A stretch of 7,604 nucleotides of DNA, from assembly GCA_002059205.1 (NCBI GenBank), contig MVCQ01000060.1, positions 1-7,604 on the forward strand, read 5' to 3'. The notes under the pieces are model-generated. The model searched no databases. It was not told where the DNA came from and saw only the letters and a list, made by a program, of their open reading frames with translations. Of this stretch, positions 1-6,514 are shown in pieces; position 1 is the first letter of the stretch; each line of letters starts with the position of its first letter. This DNA comes from Candidatus Latescibacteria bacterium 4484_107 (GTDB lineage Bacteria; Latescibacterota; 4484-107). The position numbers and the translations under genes were made by a program.

Positions 1-496
1 CATGCTGTTCAGCCACAAAAATGGTGACCCCAAAATCCTCTTCTTCGACCCGTCCGCTTGGTTCCGCCACCAACAGTCTTCCACCCGGCTTCATCGCCGC
101 GGATAGCTCCGAAAAGAAGACAGCCGCATCGGGAACTTCGTGCACCACAGCGGATGCCAGCGCAAAATCTATGGCCTCTTTGAGGTCATTCAGACCAAGT
201 GAATTCGACTGACATAGGCGGGTCTCCATTCGTTCGGACAGCCCAGCTTTCCGGGCACGTTTTTCGAGGGCCGCGATCATCTCCTCCTGCAGATCCACAC
301 AGATCACCTTCCCGTTCGGGCCGACCATCCGGGCCATGGGCAAACTGAAGAAGCCCATCGCACAGCCAATATCCAACGCCGTCATCCCTTCCTCGATGTA
401 TGGGCCGAGGAGCTTTTTCGGATTTTGAAACCATTTTCTCACCGGACTGGCGAGCAGATACCCGACCCATACGGGACAAACGTGTTCTTTAGCCAT
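1..496 (-). CDS. Class I SAM-dependent methyltransferase, N-terminal part (runs off left edge)
   Basis: The reading frame starts at an ATG at 496-494 and stays open for 165 codons to the window edge, so the C-terminus is missing. A strong ribosome site (AGGGGAG) lies about 7 nt upstream and fixes the start. The Rossmann-type SAM-binding motif I is seen as LDIGCAMGFF at residues 41-50. The acidic residue that normally binds the ribose hydroxyls is Asp68 in VICVDL. A motif IV-like DFALAS lies at 110-115 and a post-motif KPGGRLLVAE at 136-145. This order is typical of methyltransferase type 11/25 proteins. The substrate cannot be told from what is visible. The second Gly of the usual GxGxG loop is Ala46, a mild variation. 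It lies downstream of the small-protein gene on the same strand but across a gap of about 145 nt with secondary structure, so co-transcription is uncertain. Confidence 0.9.
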   Translation of the reverse strand, partial: MAKEHVCPVWVGYLLASPVRKWFQNPKKLLGPYIEEGMTALDIGCAMGFFSLPMARMVGPNGKVICVDLQEEMIAALEKRARKAGLSERMETRLCQSNSLGLNDLKEAIDFALASAVVHEVPDAAVFFSELSAAMKPGGRLLVAEPSGRVEEEDFGVTIFVAEQH

Positions 497-554
497 TGAT
501 TTCTCCCCTAATTTTATGGTTATACACGGGCACCCCACGAGCATTCGAGTTGGT

Positions 555-571
555 TTCGATCCGGGATCGAA
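555..571. repeat. Perfect palindrome upstream of the methyltransferase gene
   Basis: TTCGATCC-G-GGATCGAA is a perfect inverted repeat of 8-bp arms with one central base, 59 bp upstream of the methyltransferase ATG. It could be an operator for a dimeric regulator or a very tight hairpin. Its function is not known. Confidence 0.5.
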
Positions 572-623
572 CAAGCGAGTCCGCCCACTTTCAGGAACGG
601 GCGGCGGGTTTTTTGGCTTGTTC
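569..623. repeat. Nested inverted repeats between the small-protein gene and the methyltransferase gene
   Basis: An outer perfect 8-bp repeat (GAACAAGC at 569-576, GCTTGTTC at 616-623) encloses an inner perfect 6-bp repeat (CCGCCC at 581-586, GGGCGG at 599-604). Six Ts follow the inner stem at 609-614 on the plus strand, so the inner part resembles a plus-strand terminator. No plus-strand gene leads into it, however. In the minus-strand transcript the whole element could fold as a two-tier hairpin after the small-protein gene. Confidence 0.5.
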
Positions 624-642
624 CTTCATCTCTGACGCTTTC

Positions 643-897
643 TTACGATGAAGGGAACCCCCCTGAATTTCTTTCAGAAATCATTTTTTTTGCATGAGCA
701 AGCTCTACTTCTTCTCTATGCTTGTTCGCTTCTTCTATGCTTCGGTATTTGAATATCCCTTTCGGATAATCTATTGGAGAAAGGGTATTGGCAAAGGCCC
801 AGAGTTGGGCCACGTGATCAAAGTAGGCTTCATCAGGGTGGAAATTCCAGAGGGATCTTTCTGCTTCTTCAAACGTTTTATATTTAGAGACCGGCAT
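643..897 (-). CDS. Small acidic partner protein of the nucleotidyltransferase (putative toxin-antitoxin-like module)
   Basis: This 84-residue protein is rich in Glu, Lys and aromatics, with no signal peptide or membrane segment. Its conserved-looking core is KYKTFEEAERSLWNFHPDE (residues 5-23), followed by LWAFAN and YPKGIFKYRSIEEANKHREE, and it is probably helical. The start overlaps the last 14 nt of the nucleotidyltransferase gene, with AAGGGA just upstream of the ATG, which implies translational coupling. I recall similar short hypothetical proteins next to nucleotidyltransferase genes, but no biochemical function. An antitoxin or substrate-adaptor role is inferred from context only. The frame ends at TAA 645-643 just after a GGGGGG run. 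Removing one G from that run would extend the protein 20 residues or so to a TGA at 593-591, so the C-terminus is worth checking. Confidence 0.8.
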   Translation of the reverse strand: MPVSKYKTFEEAERSLWNFHPDEAYFDHVAQLWAFANTLSPIDYPKGIFKYRSIEEANKHREEVELAHAKKMISERNSGGFPSS

Positions 898-1375
898 CTG
901 AGTTCCCTTTTGTTTTTTCTTTGATAAGTTCCTTTAAAAACAGCGCATCCGCTTTATCTTTGAGACGTACGGTATCCTTCTTGAGCTTATACAATGTTTC
1001 CGGCGTCCCGATCTTTATTTTTGTCCCTCGATAGGCTATCATTTCATATTCCAGATCTTCGTAAGCAAACGCTTCCCCTATACGGGTCATGATATCAATA
1101 TAAAAACCATCCGGGGTTCCATACCGAATAACTGGATAATGCCGTAACTCATCCAACGTAATTTCTTCAATCGAAGCATCCTCAAAAACCGAATGGAGCG
1201 CTTTTCGGAGCTTTTCAATATTCTCAGGAGCCATGCGAACGAAAAGGTCTATATCCCGGGTTAATCTTTCCATGCCATGAAGCATCACAGCAACCCCTCC
1301 GATCAGGATGTACTCTACCTTTTGTTCATCGAGGGCTTTCAAAACCTGAATAAACTCTCTGAATTGATTTACCAT
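884..1375 (-). CDS. AbiEii/MNT-like nucleotidyltransferase
   Basis: This 163-residue protein has the polymerase-beta-type nucleotidyltransferase signature: IGGVAVMLHG at residues 25-34, then RLTRDIDLF at 37-45. Asp41 and Asp43 form the metal-binding DxD pair, and Asp94 in FYIDIM is the likely third carboxylate. The C-terminal KDTVRLKDKADALFLKEL stretch (133-150) matches the basic helix seen in AbiEii/DUF6036-type proteins. Members of this superfamily act as toxins that add nucleotides to tRNA, or as antitoxins that modify a partner kinase or HEPN toxin. Which role applies here cannot be told. The start is supported by a GGGGGGA ribosome site about 7 nt upstream. The gene follows the acetyltransferase by 18 bp and overlaps the small partner gene by 14 bp, so all three are probably co-transcribed. 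GC content is low here compared with the flanking operon. Confidence 0.88.
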   Translation of the reverse strand: MVNQFREFIQVLKALDEQKVEYILIGGVAVMLHGMERLTRDIDLFVRMAPENIEKLRKALHSVFEDASIEEITLDELRHYPVIRYGTPDGFYIDIMTRIGEAFAYEDLEYEMIAYRGTKIKIGTPETLYKLKKDTVRLKDKADALFLKELIKEKTKGNSDAGL

Positions 1376-1393
1376 AGAGATCCCCCCATTTGG

Positions 1394-1852
1394 TTATTCG
1401 ATTCTTTTTCTGATAGTTAGAGCACATAGCCGGGCCTTGCCCAGCCTGACATGATCCAACTCTTCATAGCCCTGCTTCCTGTAGAATCCTAAGGCTGTAA
1501 TCGTGGATTGGCTATGGAGCTCCTCGATGCCAGCTTCCCTGGCCTCTTTTTCCATGTACTCAAGAATGGCGGAACCGATCCCCTGGCTCTGATGATCGGC
1601 GGAAACATACAAGCCGAAAATCTCATTTTCTTTTAAGTGGCCCCAACCAAGGAGCTTTCCGGTATGATCAACACATACGCAATACTCGCCACTCTCAATC
1701 ATTGATTGGGTGATCTCAATGCTTCTTGTACCAATCCACATCTCGACCTGAGCTTGAGAATAGTCCCTGGAGTTGATTTTTCGGATTGTATCGTCATGAA
1801 GATCGATAATTGCTTGTGCTTCTGTTACTTTCGCTTTTCTGACTTCTCGCAT
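1394..1852 (-). CDS. GNAT-family N-acetyltransferase
   Basis: This 152-residue protein has length and motif order typical of a single-domain GNAT enzyme, which transfers an acetyl group from acetyl-CoA to an amine. Motif A is seen as GLYVSADHQSQGIGSAI at residues 80-96, including the pyrophosphate-binding Q-x-x-G-x-G (Gln88, Gly91, Gly93). Motif B is ALGFYRKQGY at 120-129, which carries the usual late Tyr. The N-terminus (RKAKVTEAQAIIDLHDDTIR) resembles YafP-like cytosolic GNATs, so a small-molecule substrate is possible. The substrate is unknown. A GAGGAT ribosome site lies 6 nt before the ATG. It stands first in the accessory block, 119 bp after the transporter stop and 18 bp before the nucleotidyltransferase. 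I saw no convincing promoter of its own in that gap. Confidence 0.92.
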   Translation of the reverse strand: MREVRKAKVTEAQAIIDLHDDTIRKINSRDYSQAQVEMWIGTRSIEITQSMIESGEYCVCVDHTGKLLGWGHLKENEIFGLYVSADHQSQGIGSAILEYMEKEAREAGIEELHSQSTITALGFYRKQGYEELDHVRLGKARLCALTIRKRIE

Positions 1853-1924
1853 AATCTATCCTCAAACGTAACGTATTATGCAGCCCAATACAGCGAATCC
1901 CGCAACTCTTGAAGTAGAACACGC

Positions 1925-1970
1925 CCGCCTTTTCAGCGCCACGATCCAATTCGCAATCCTCACAAGGCGG
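1925..1970. repeat. Short inverted repeat just after the transporter stop codon
   Basis: CCGCCTT (1925-1931) and AAGGCGG (1964-1970) are perfect 7-bp inverted arms separated by 32 bp, directly after the minus-strand stop of the MMPL gene. There is no T-run, so it is at best a weak or Rho-assisted end. The rest of the 119-bp gap shows nothing else clear. Confidence 0.25.
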
Positions 1971-1971
1971 C

Positions 1972-4251
1972 CTATCCAACGTCCTTCGGCTCCAGAAACT
2001 TCGGCTTCAACACAATACAGAGCGATGGAACAAGCACCAACGCCCCAACGAGACACGCGAATATGGACACCACCACGAGGAATCCGAAGAACTGGACCGG
2101 CAGAAACCCGGAAAACAGCAGCGCAACAAACCCGATAATGACGGAAAACGCATTAAAGATAATCCCTCGTCCGGTAGTAGTCAAGGTCTTTTTTACGGCA
2201 TCCACTGCTGCCAGACCGTTTTGCCTTTCCTCCCGATACCGCCAGAGAAAATGAATCGTATAGTCAATGCCCACCCCGATCATGATAGAGGAAAGCATCG
2301 CGGTTACTATGTTCAGCTCAATGCCGAACAGGCCCATCAGACCAAACAGAATCGCCATGGAAAGCAAGAGCGGAATCGCCGAAATAAGCCCCGCGGTCAC
2401 GGAGCGAAACAGGATCATAAGCAGCAGCGCAACGAGGACCGTGGCCAGCCCAAGCGAAAGAAACTGTCCGTGGACCATCAGCTTGGCCAGATCGGAAAGC
2501 ACCACGCCAAAGCCGCCGACGAGCAGCACGTCCGGGTCATCCTTCACCATGGCGCCGATCCGGTGCACGACGTGGCTGAGTTTTGCCGTGCTCGTCGTAT
2601 TTATGCGGGCTGTGATCACGGCGTGCTCGCAGGGAAAGTCCACCATCTTCTCAAAATCCTCCGCGTCTCCGCTCATGGCGTATAGCTCAAAATACTGAGC
2701 GATGGCGTTTCGGGTATCGGGAATCCGATCGTATCCGGGCTCGTTCGGGTCGTTCAGTGCGCGGCTCATCTGCCGGATGACCCGGGCGATGGAAACGGTA
2801 TTTCCGACTTCCGGCATATTTCGGAGCTTCTGTTCCAGGGCGTCTATTTTATGCATAATACGCGGTTCCTTGATGTCGCCCTCAAAAACAACGGAGATGT
2901 TCTGCGAGCCGCCCAAATTCTGATCAATCACATCCGTGGCGTACACCACCGGATGATCGTGCGAAAAATAGTTTTTTGGATCCGTATCCACCACCACGAA
3001 GAATATCCCGATCACGGACAAGGCCGAGAAAATGAGTGCAGCCGCAATCACCGTTTTGGGCCGCGTGGATACGAGGTTTCCGAAAAACCAGAGCAGGCGT
3101 TCGAGAAGATGTTTGCTTTCCCGGGGATCGTGCCCCCCCGACAGCACCGGCCTGGACTTGGGAAGCAGCGAGATGATCGCGGGGATGAAAAACAGGCTGG
3201 CCGTTAGTGCGAACAGAATGCCGATAGCGGACAGAATCCCCAATTGTCTTGCGGGTATTATAGCATGTCCCAGCAAACAGAGCATCCCGGCCATCGTGGT
3301 CAGGCCCGTGATCAACACCGGCTTGCCGAGACTGGTGAACATCCGCTTGGCCAGTTCCCCTTTCTTAAAACGGTTTCCCGAAACGTTGTCCTCCTGATAT
3401 TTGGCGATCATGTGAATGCCGTAATCGTTGGCCACCGCGATGAGGAAGACCGGCAGGATGATGGTAATCACCTGAACCTTCCATCCCAGCACGGGAATCA
3501 TGCCCAGCGAAAACAGGATGGACATGATGACCACGAGAAACGGCAGCACAACGCCCCGAAGCTGCTTGAAGCACGCGAAAAGAAAAATCAGCATCCCCAA
3601 AAGGCCGATAGGCATCAGGCGGCGCATGTCGGTCTGGATGTTCCGGCTGACGTTCCCGCGAATATAGGGGATTCCGCCGATGAGGATCTCCTCCTTGCCC
3701 GGATTTTCCTGGATCAGTTTTTCGATGGCAGGGATGATATAGGCATCCAGGACGTCACTTTTCAACACCGCGATGATGGCCGTGATCGTAAAATCTTTTG
3801 AAACCACGCTGCCATACACGATATCATTCCCCTTGATTTCCGATCTCAAAACCGCTCTCTGCGCTTCGGTTCTGGGAATCCGTCGGACCACGGGATTGAC
3901 TGTCATCGCTCCATCCTCTCCTTTGATGTTTTTGAGATCAAAGAGCGACAGCACTTTATCTACCCCCTTGAGACGGTTCATCTGTTTGGATATCTTCTTG
4001 ACCCGTTTCAGCGTTTCCGGTTGCAGCACATCGTCCGTCCTGATCAGCACCATCAGCATTTCGGTGCCGCCGAAGAGTTCGTCAATCTTGTCCGTGTTGA
4101 TGCGGGACACCATATCCTCGGGCAACTGGCTCTTCATGTCCGCGTCAATTTCAGCCTTCGGAATCTGCATCGCCAGAATGGCCGTGACGACAATGAAGCC
4201 AATGATAATCGGCCAGCGAAATTTGATGATCAAGTCAGCGGTTGCTTTCAT
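1972..4251 (-). CDS. MMPL/RND-superfamily transporter
   Basis: This 759-residue inner-membrane protein has the two-fold RND layout. TM1 is at about 13-30, followed by a large periplasmic domain (31-210) and a five-helix bundle (about 213-365). The second half repeats this: TM7 at about 399-421, a periplasmic domain (422-590) and helices at about 595-748. Each half carries an intramembrane Asp-Tyr pair: NDYGIH at 275-280 and GIDYTIH at 661-667. In MmpL3 the equivalent Asp-Tyr pairs form the proton relay, so proton-driven export of a lipid or hydrophobic compound is likely. The cargo is unknown. At about 760 residues it is shorter than HAE1/AcrB pumps (about 1,030), which fits the COG1033/MMPL group. 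The ribosome site AAAGGAG overlaps the TetR stop region, with 12 bp between the genes. No membrane-fusion protein or DUF1329-type lipoprotein gene is in the window. Confidence 0.95.
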   Translation of the reverse strand: MKATADLIIKFRWPIIIGFIVVTAILAMQIPKAEIDADMKSQLPEDMVSRINTDKIDELFGGTEMLMVLIRTDDVLQPETLKRVKKISKQMNRLKGVDKVLSLFDLKNIKGEDGAMTVNPVVRRIPRTEAQRAVLRSEIKGNDIVYGSVVSKDFTITAIIAVLKSDVLDAYIIPAIEKLIQENPGKEEILIGGIPYIRGNVSRNIQTDMRRLMPIGLLGMLIFLFACFKQLRGVVLPFLVVIMSILFSLGMIPVLGWKVQVITIILPVFLIAVANDYGIHMIAKYQEDNVSGNRFKKGELAKRMFTSLGKPVLITGLTTMAGMLCLLGHAIIPARQLGILSAIGILFALTASLFFIPAIISLLPKSRPVLSGGHDPRESKHLLERLLWFFGNLVSTRPKTVIAAALIFSALSVIGIFFVVVDTDPKNYFSHDHPVVYATDVIDQNLGGSQNISVVFEGDIKEPRIMHKIDALEQKLRNMPEVGNTVSIARVIRQMSRALNDPNEPGYDRIPDTRNAIAQYFELYAMSGDAEDFEKMVDFPCEHAVITARINTTSTAKLSHVVHRIGAMVKDDPDVLLVGGFGVVLSDLAKLMVHGQFLSLGLATVLVALLLMILFRSVTAGLISAIPLLLSMAILFGLMGLFGIELNIVTAMLSSIMIGVGIDYTIHFLWRYREERQNGLAAVDAVKKTLTTTGRGIIFNAFSVIIGFVALLFSGFLPVQFFGFLVVVSIFACLVGALVLVPSLCIVLKPKFLEPKDVG

Positions 4252-4263
4252 GAAGCGCTCCTT

Positions 4264-4887
4264 TCAGTTTTGATTTTCGGCAGCCATACCGGTAATCCCA
4301 TCTATGAACAGAGCGGATATGGTTTCCGTATAACGTTCATAGAAGGCATCGTCAAATTCAATATCGAAGACGTGTTCCTGGATGGACCTTAACCGGAAAT
4401 GAGTCGCGATAATCGAAATCAGGGCCTGACCGACGATACTCATTTGAACGACGTCGTGTGGATCCAAACCGAGCCGGGCGACCAGCCCATTGATGCCTTC
4501 AAATGCTTCGGATACCCTTTCCGCTTTGCGTTCCGCAATCTCCGGAATATCGAGCGGAAGCGCATGAATGGCGGCCATGGCGAGTTCGGTATGCGTCCTG
4601 ATAAAGTGTACCAGATTACGGATCACGCTTCTCATGCACTCCTCAGGGGGCTTATGCTCATCAATCCCATCCATGATTACCCGATGATACGCATCGTGGA
4701 ATGCGTCAATAATCTCTTTCAATATCCCTACCTTCCCCTGAAAATAATACGAGATCATCGAGATATTGACATCCGCAGTCTTTGCGATCTCCCGAACCCC
4801 CACTCCGGCATATCCTTTTTTGGAGAACAGCGAGGTGGCCGCATCGAGTATCCTTTGCCTGGCCTCCTTTTTTTGCATCTCTGACAT
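4264..4887 (-). CDS. TetR/AcrR-family transcriptional regulator
   Basis: This 207-residue protein is the usual TetR length. The N-terminal DNA-binding domain spans about residues 10-57: ILDAATSLFSKKGYAG, then the helix-turn-helix VREIAKTADVNISMISYYF (31-49) with the classic YYF ending of the recognition helix and the following GK. The remainder (about 60-200) is all-helical and variable, as expected for a ligand-binding and dimer domain. The start at 4887 is set by a GAGGAGG site 6 nt upstream that overlaps the TGA of the porin gene. An internal ATG at codon 4 is possible but less well placed. It sits between porin and transporter genes in one operon, so it most likely represses that operon and responds to a related ligand. 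The 13-bp repeats at 6236-6265 are its probable target. Confidence 0.95.
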   Translation of the reverse strand: MSEMQKKEARQRILDAATSLFSKKGYAGVGVREIAKTADVNISMISYYFQGKVGILKEIIDAFHDAYHRVIMDGIDEHKPPEECMRSVIRNLVHFIRTHTELAMAAIHALPLDIPEIAERKAERVSEAFEGINGLVARLGLDPHDVVQMSIVGQALISIIATHFRLRSIQEHVFDIEFDDAFYERYTETISALFIDGITGMAAENQN

Positions 4888-4897
4888 ATTGTCCTCC

Positions 4898-6205
4898 TCA
4901 AAAAGATGTTTTTAGTTCCACAAAGAAAGCACTCAATGTTTCATCCATTGTATCGTATAACGTCCCATCCGGGCCGGAATAAAATTCCCCCCCAGCGGTA
5001 AGGCGTAACGCATCGGCGATGTCATAGGAAACCTTCGGCTTGACGAGAAACTCCTCCGTGGTGAAGTTAACCAATCCCGCCACCTCAAGATCGAGCGTCT
5101 CATACAGTAGCTTCCACGCCGGGCGAAACGAAACCGCATGGCTTATCTCATCCGACTGGGACGAAAACATCCGGTTCTTGCGCGTCCTCTCATATTTCAG
5201 TCTTTCTTCCGGCGTTTGAGGCTCTGACAGTTCCGCAAAGTCCAGCACGGTTCTCCCGATGTATTGCAGGATGACGGAAAAATCGCCGAATGCCCTGTCC
5301 GCGCCAAGGATGATTTGCAGATCGGGATTGGGGATATAGCTGTGTTTCTCGTAGTCCTCATGGGGCGTTCTATACGCAAACTCCCCCCTGAATCCATAGG
5401 AACCGAGTGTGGTCGAAAAATCCGCTCCGGCAACGTGCATTTTGTATGCTCTAAGCCGGATGCCTGACGCGTCGGCATCCATGCCCGGAGAGGGATTGTA
5501 TCCGTTGAAATAGGAGAGAGAGCCATCGAACGACGCCCGTTCGAGATTCAGTTTCACCGCGAACGCGCTGTTTTTCAGATTGGCATCGGGATACTCAGGC
5601 GCTGTCAGCGACATGCCCGGCGGAAGGGACATCATGCCTGTGGGCAGCACCGATGCAGCATACACCGGAATCCAGATCGCTTCCAATCTGAATGGATCGA
5701 GATTGCAGAAGGAGCGGATCAGAAAATTCCCGGCTCTCCGGTCGTCTTCGTCGGGCGAGCGAACCAGCATATTTTTCGGCGTGATGGTATCCGTGGGATT
5801 GAACCCGTCGGCGCGTCCCCATACGACAATCTGATGTCCAAACCGAACATCGAAGCGCCCGACGTACATATTGACGTAAGCCTCCCGCAGCGTTACTTCG
5901 GATACCTCCTCATTGAACTCATGGCCGCGGCGAAATCGGAGTTCCGCAAATCCATCCCCGAAATCCTGTTTGCGGACCCGGAGCTTAATAGCGGCTTCGC
6001 CATAGCCGCTTTTCATCTCCGCCTCATCTCTTTCCGGGACTTTTCCTCCGTAGAAAACGCCGCGCACATAGCCGTTCAACTCGTGGGGTTCCGCTTGAGC
6101 CGCGTCGGGTTGCTCCGCATCCCCGCTCACGGCATCTTCAAACAAGCTTTGTGCGTGCAAGGATGCGCTGAAAAGAAGCACAAAAATAAAGCAGCAGGTT
6201 CTCAT
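4898..6205 (-). CDS. Outer-membrane beta-barrel protein, DUF1302-like
   Basis: This 435-residue protein begins with a signal peptide (residues 1-18, MRTCCFIFVLLFSASLHA, probable cut before Gln19). An Asp/Glu-rich linker follows, then amphipathic beta-strand-like segments to the end. It finishes in AFFVELKTSF, whose C-terminal Phe and alternating aromatics are the usual BAM-recognised last strand. The stretch LREAYVNMYVGRFDVRFGHQ followed by VVWGRADGFNPTDTITPKN (residues 107-145) resembles the conserved core of DUF1302-type porins, which are often found with MMPL transporters. That family assignment is from memory. It is first in the operon, with GGAGG 6 nt before the ATG, a strong promoter at 6270-6298, and a stop codon next to the TetR ribosome site. 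A likely role is an outer-membrane channel or lipid-handling partner of the MMPL pump. Confidence 0.85.
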   Translation of the reverse strand: MRTCCFIFVLLFSASLHAQSLFEDAVSGDAEQPDAAQAEPHELNGYVRGVFYGGKVPERDEAEMKSGYGEAAIKLRVRKQDFGDGFAELRFRRGHEFNEEVSEVTLREAYVNMYVGRFDVRFGHQIVVWGRADGFNPTDTITPKNMLVRSPDEDDRRAGNFLIRSFCNLDPFRLEAIWIPVYAASVLPTGMMSLPPGMSLTAPEYPDANLKNSAFAVKLNLERASFDGSLSYFNGYNPSPGMDADASGIRLRAYKMHVAGADFSTTLGSYGFRGEFAYRTPHEDYEKHSYIPNPDLQIILGADRAFGDFSVILQYIGRTVLDFAELSEPQTPEERLKYERTRKNRMFSSQSDEISHAVSFRPAWKLLYETLDLEVAGLVNFTTEEFLVKPKVSYDIADALRLTAGGEFYSGPDGTLYDTMDETLSAFFVELKTSF

Positions 6206-6235
6206 CTCGTCCTCCTCTCGATGGGGTTCGGTTCA

Positions 6236-6265
6236 AATCAAACGTTCGCTTTAATCAAACGTTCG
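6236..6265 (-). promoter_or_regulatory. Putative TetR operator: two 13-bp direct repeats
   Basis: AATCAAACGTTCG occurs exactly twice, at 6236-6248 and 6253-6265, with a 17-bp period. Each copy contains the near-palindrome CAAACGTTCG, as expected for a dimer. Read in the direction of the porin gene, they begin about 5 bp after the -10 box and cover the predicted start of transcription, the classic position for a repressor. The only regulator in the operon is the TetR protein, so it is the favoured binder. This is inferred. Confidence 0.6.
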
Positions 6266-6269
6266 TTCA

Positions 6270-6298
6270 AATATAATGCACAAAAAACCGATTGTCAA
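6270..6298 (-). promoter_or_regulatory. Promoter of the porin-TetR-MMPL operon
   Basis: On the minus strand a perfect -35 TTGACA (6298-6293) is separated by 17 bp from a -10 TATATT (6275-6270), a near-ideal sigma-70 promoter. It predicts a transcript start near 6263 and a leader of about 58 nt before the porin ATG. Confidence 0.8.
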
Positions 6299-6364
6299 GC
6301 GTTTTTTTCGTTTTATCCATTTTTTCTTTCCTTCACCGTCCGGGAAAGCTTGACACCAAAAGAC

Positions 6365-6393
6365 TTGACTTCGGAAAAAATTTGCGTTATATT
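6365..6393 (+). promoter_or_regulatory. Promoter of the ROK kinase gene
   Basis: TTGACT (6365-6370), 17 bp, then TATATT (6388-6393) give a near-consensus sigma-70 promoter. The predicted start near 6400 gives a leader of about 120 nt that includes the palindrome at 6416-6481. A second TTGACA at 6350-6355 lies 15 bp upstream of the -35 and has no matching -10 of its own. Confidence 0.7.
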
Positions 6394-6415
6394 TCGAAAT
6401 GCTCAACACAGATCG

Positions 6416-6481
6416 CACCACGGAGACATGAAGACACGGAGAAGCTCAAAATACGCTCCGCGTCCCCCTATCTCTGCGGTG
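6416..6481. repeat. Imperfect palindromic repeat in the kinase leader (CACGGAGA type)
   Basis: Two 26-bp arms (6416-6441 and 6456-6481) flank a 14-bp centre and match at 19 of 26 positions when one is reversed and complemented. Almost all mismatches are transitions. The left arm holds two ACGGAGA copies (6420-6426 and 6436-6442). Elements of the type 'CCACGGAGACACGGAGA...TCTCTGTGGTG' recur as dispersed repeats in many environmental bacterial genomes, by recollection. Here one lies inside the predicted mRNA leader. Confidence 0.6.
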
Positions 6482-6508
6482 AACATCCGCAGAATCAATG
6501 CTGCTTAC

Positions 6509-6514
6509 GGAGGG
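6509..6514 (+). promoter_or_regulatory. Ribosome binding site that sets the kinase start
   Basis: GGAGGG lies 7 nt before the ATG at 6522. An in-frame ATG at 6498 is upstream of this site and has no such site of its own, so the downstream ATG is chosen. Confidence 0.85.

Noticed and set aside
186..479. Minus-strand 97-codon frame inside the methyltransferase region
   Set aside because: It is out of frame with the methyltransferase, whose SAM-binding motifs and ribosome site are clear. It has no motif of its own.
541..620. tRNA gene or tRNA fragment (TTCGATCC resembles a T-arm)
   Set aside because: No acceptor stem, D-arm or anticodon arm can be fitted around it. The T-arm look comes from the palindrome.
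569..623. Integron attC site
   Set aside because: The nested repeats and the neighbouring acetyltransferase and toxin-like genes are suggestive. The consensus GTTRRRY core is absent, however, and the 18-bp gap between the acetyltransferase and nucleotidyltransferase genes and their overlaps leave no room for further attC sites.
1853..1971. Promoter for the acetyltransferase gene (CATAAT-like box near 1875)
   Set aside because: No -35 box at acceptable spacing could be found, so I do not call it.
3244..3801. Plus-strand 185-codon open frame opposite the transporter gene
   Set aside because: Its composition (many His, Gln, Asp and Arg residues) is typical of an antisense shadow of a hydrophobic gene. 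The minus-strand frame has clear transporter motifs.
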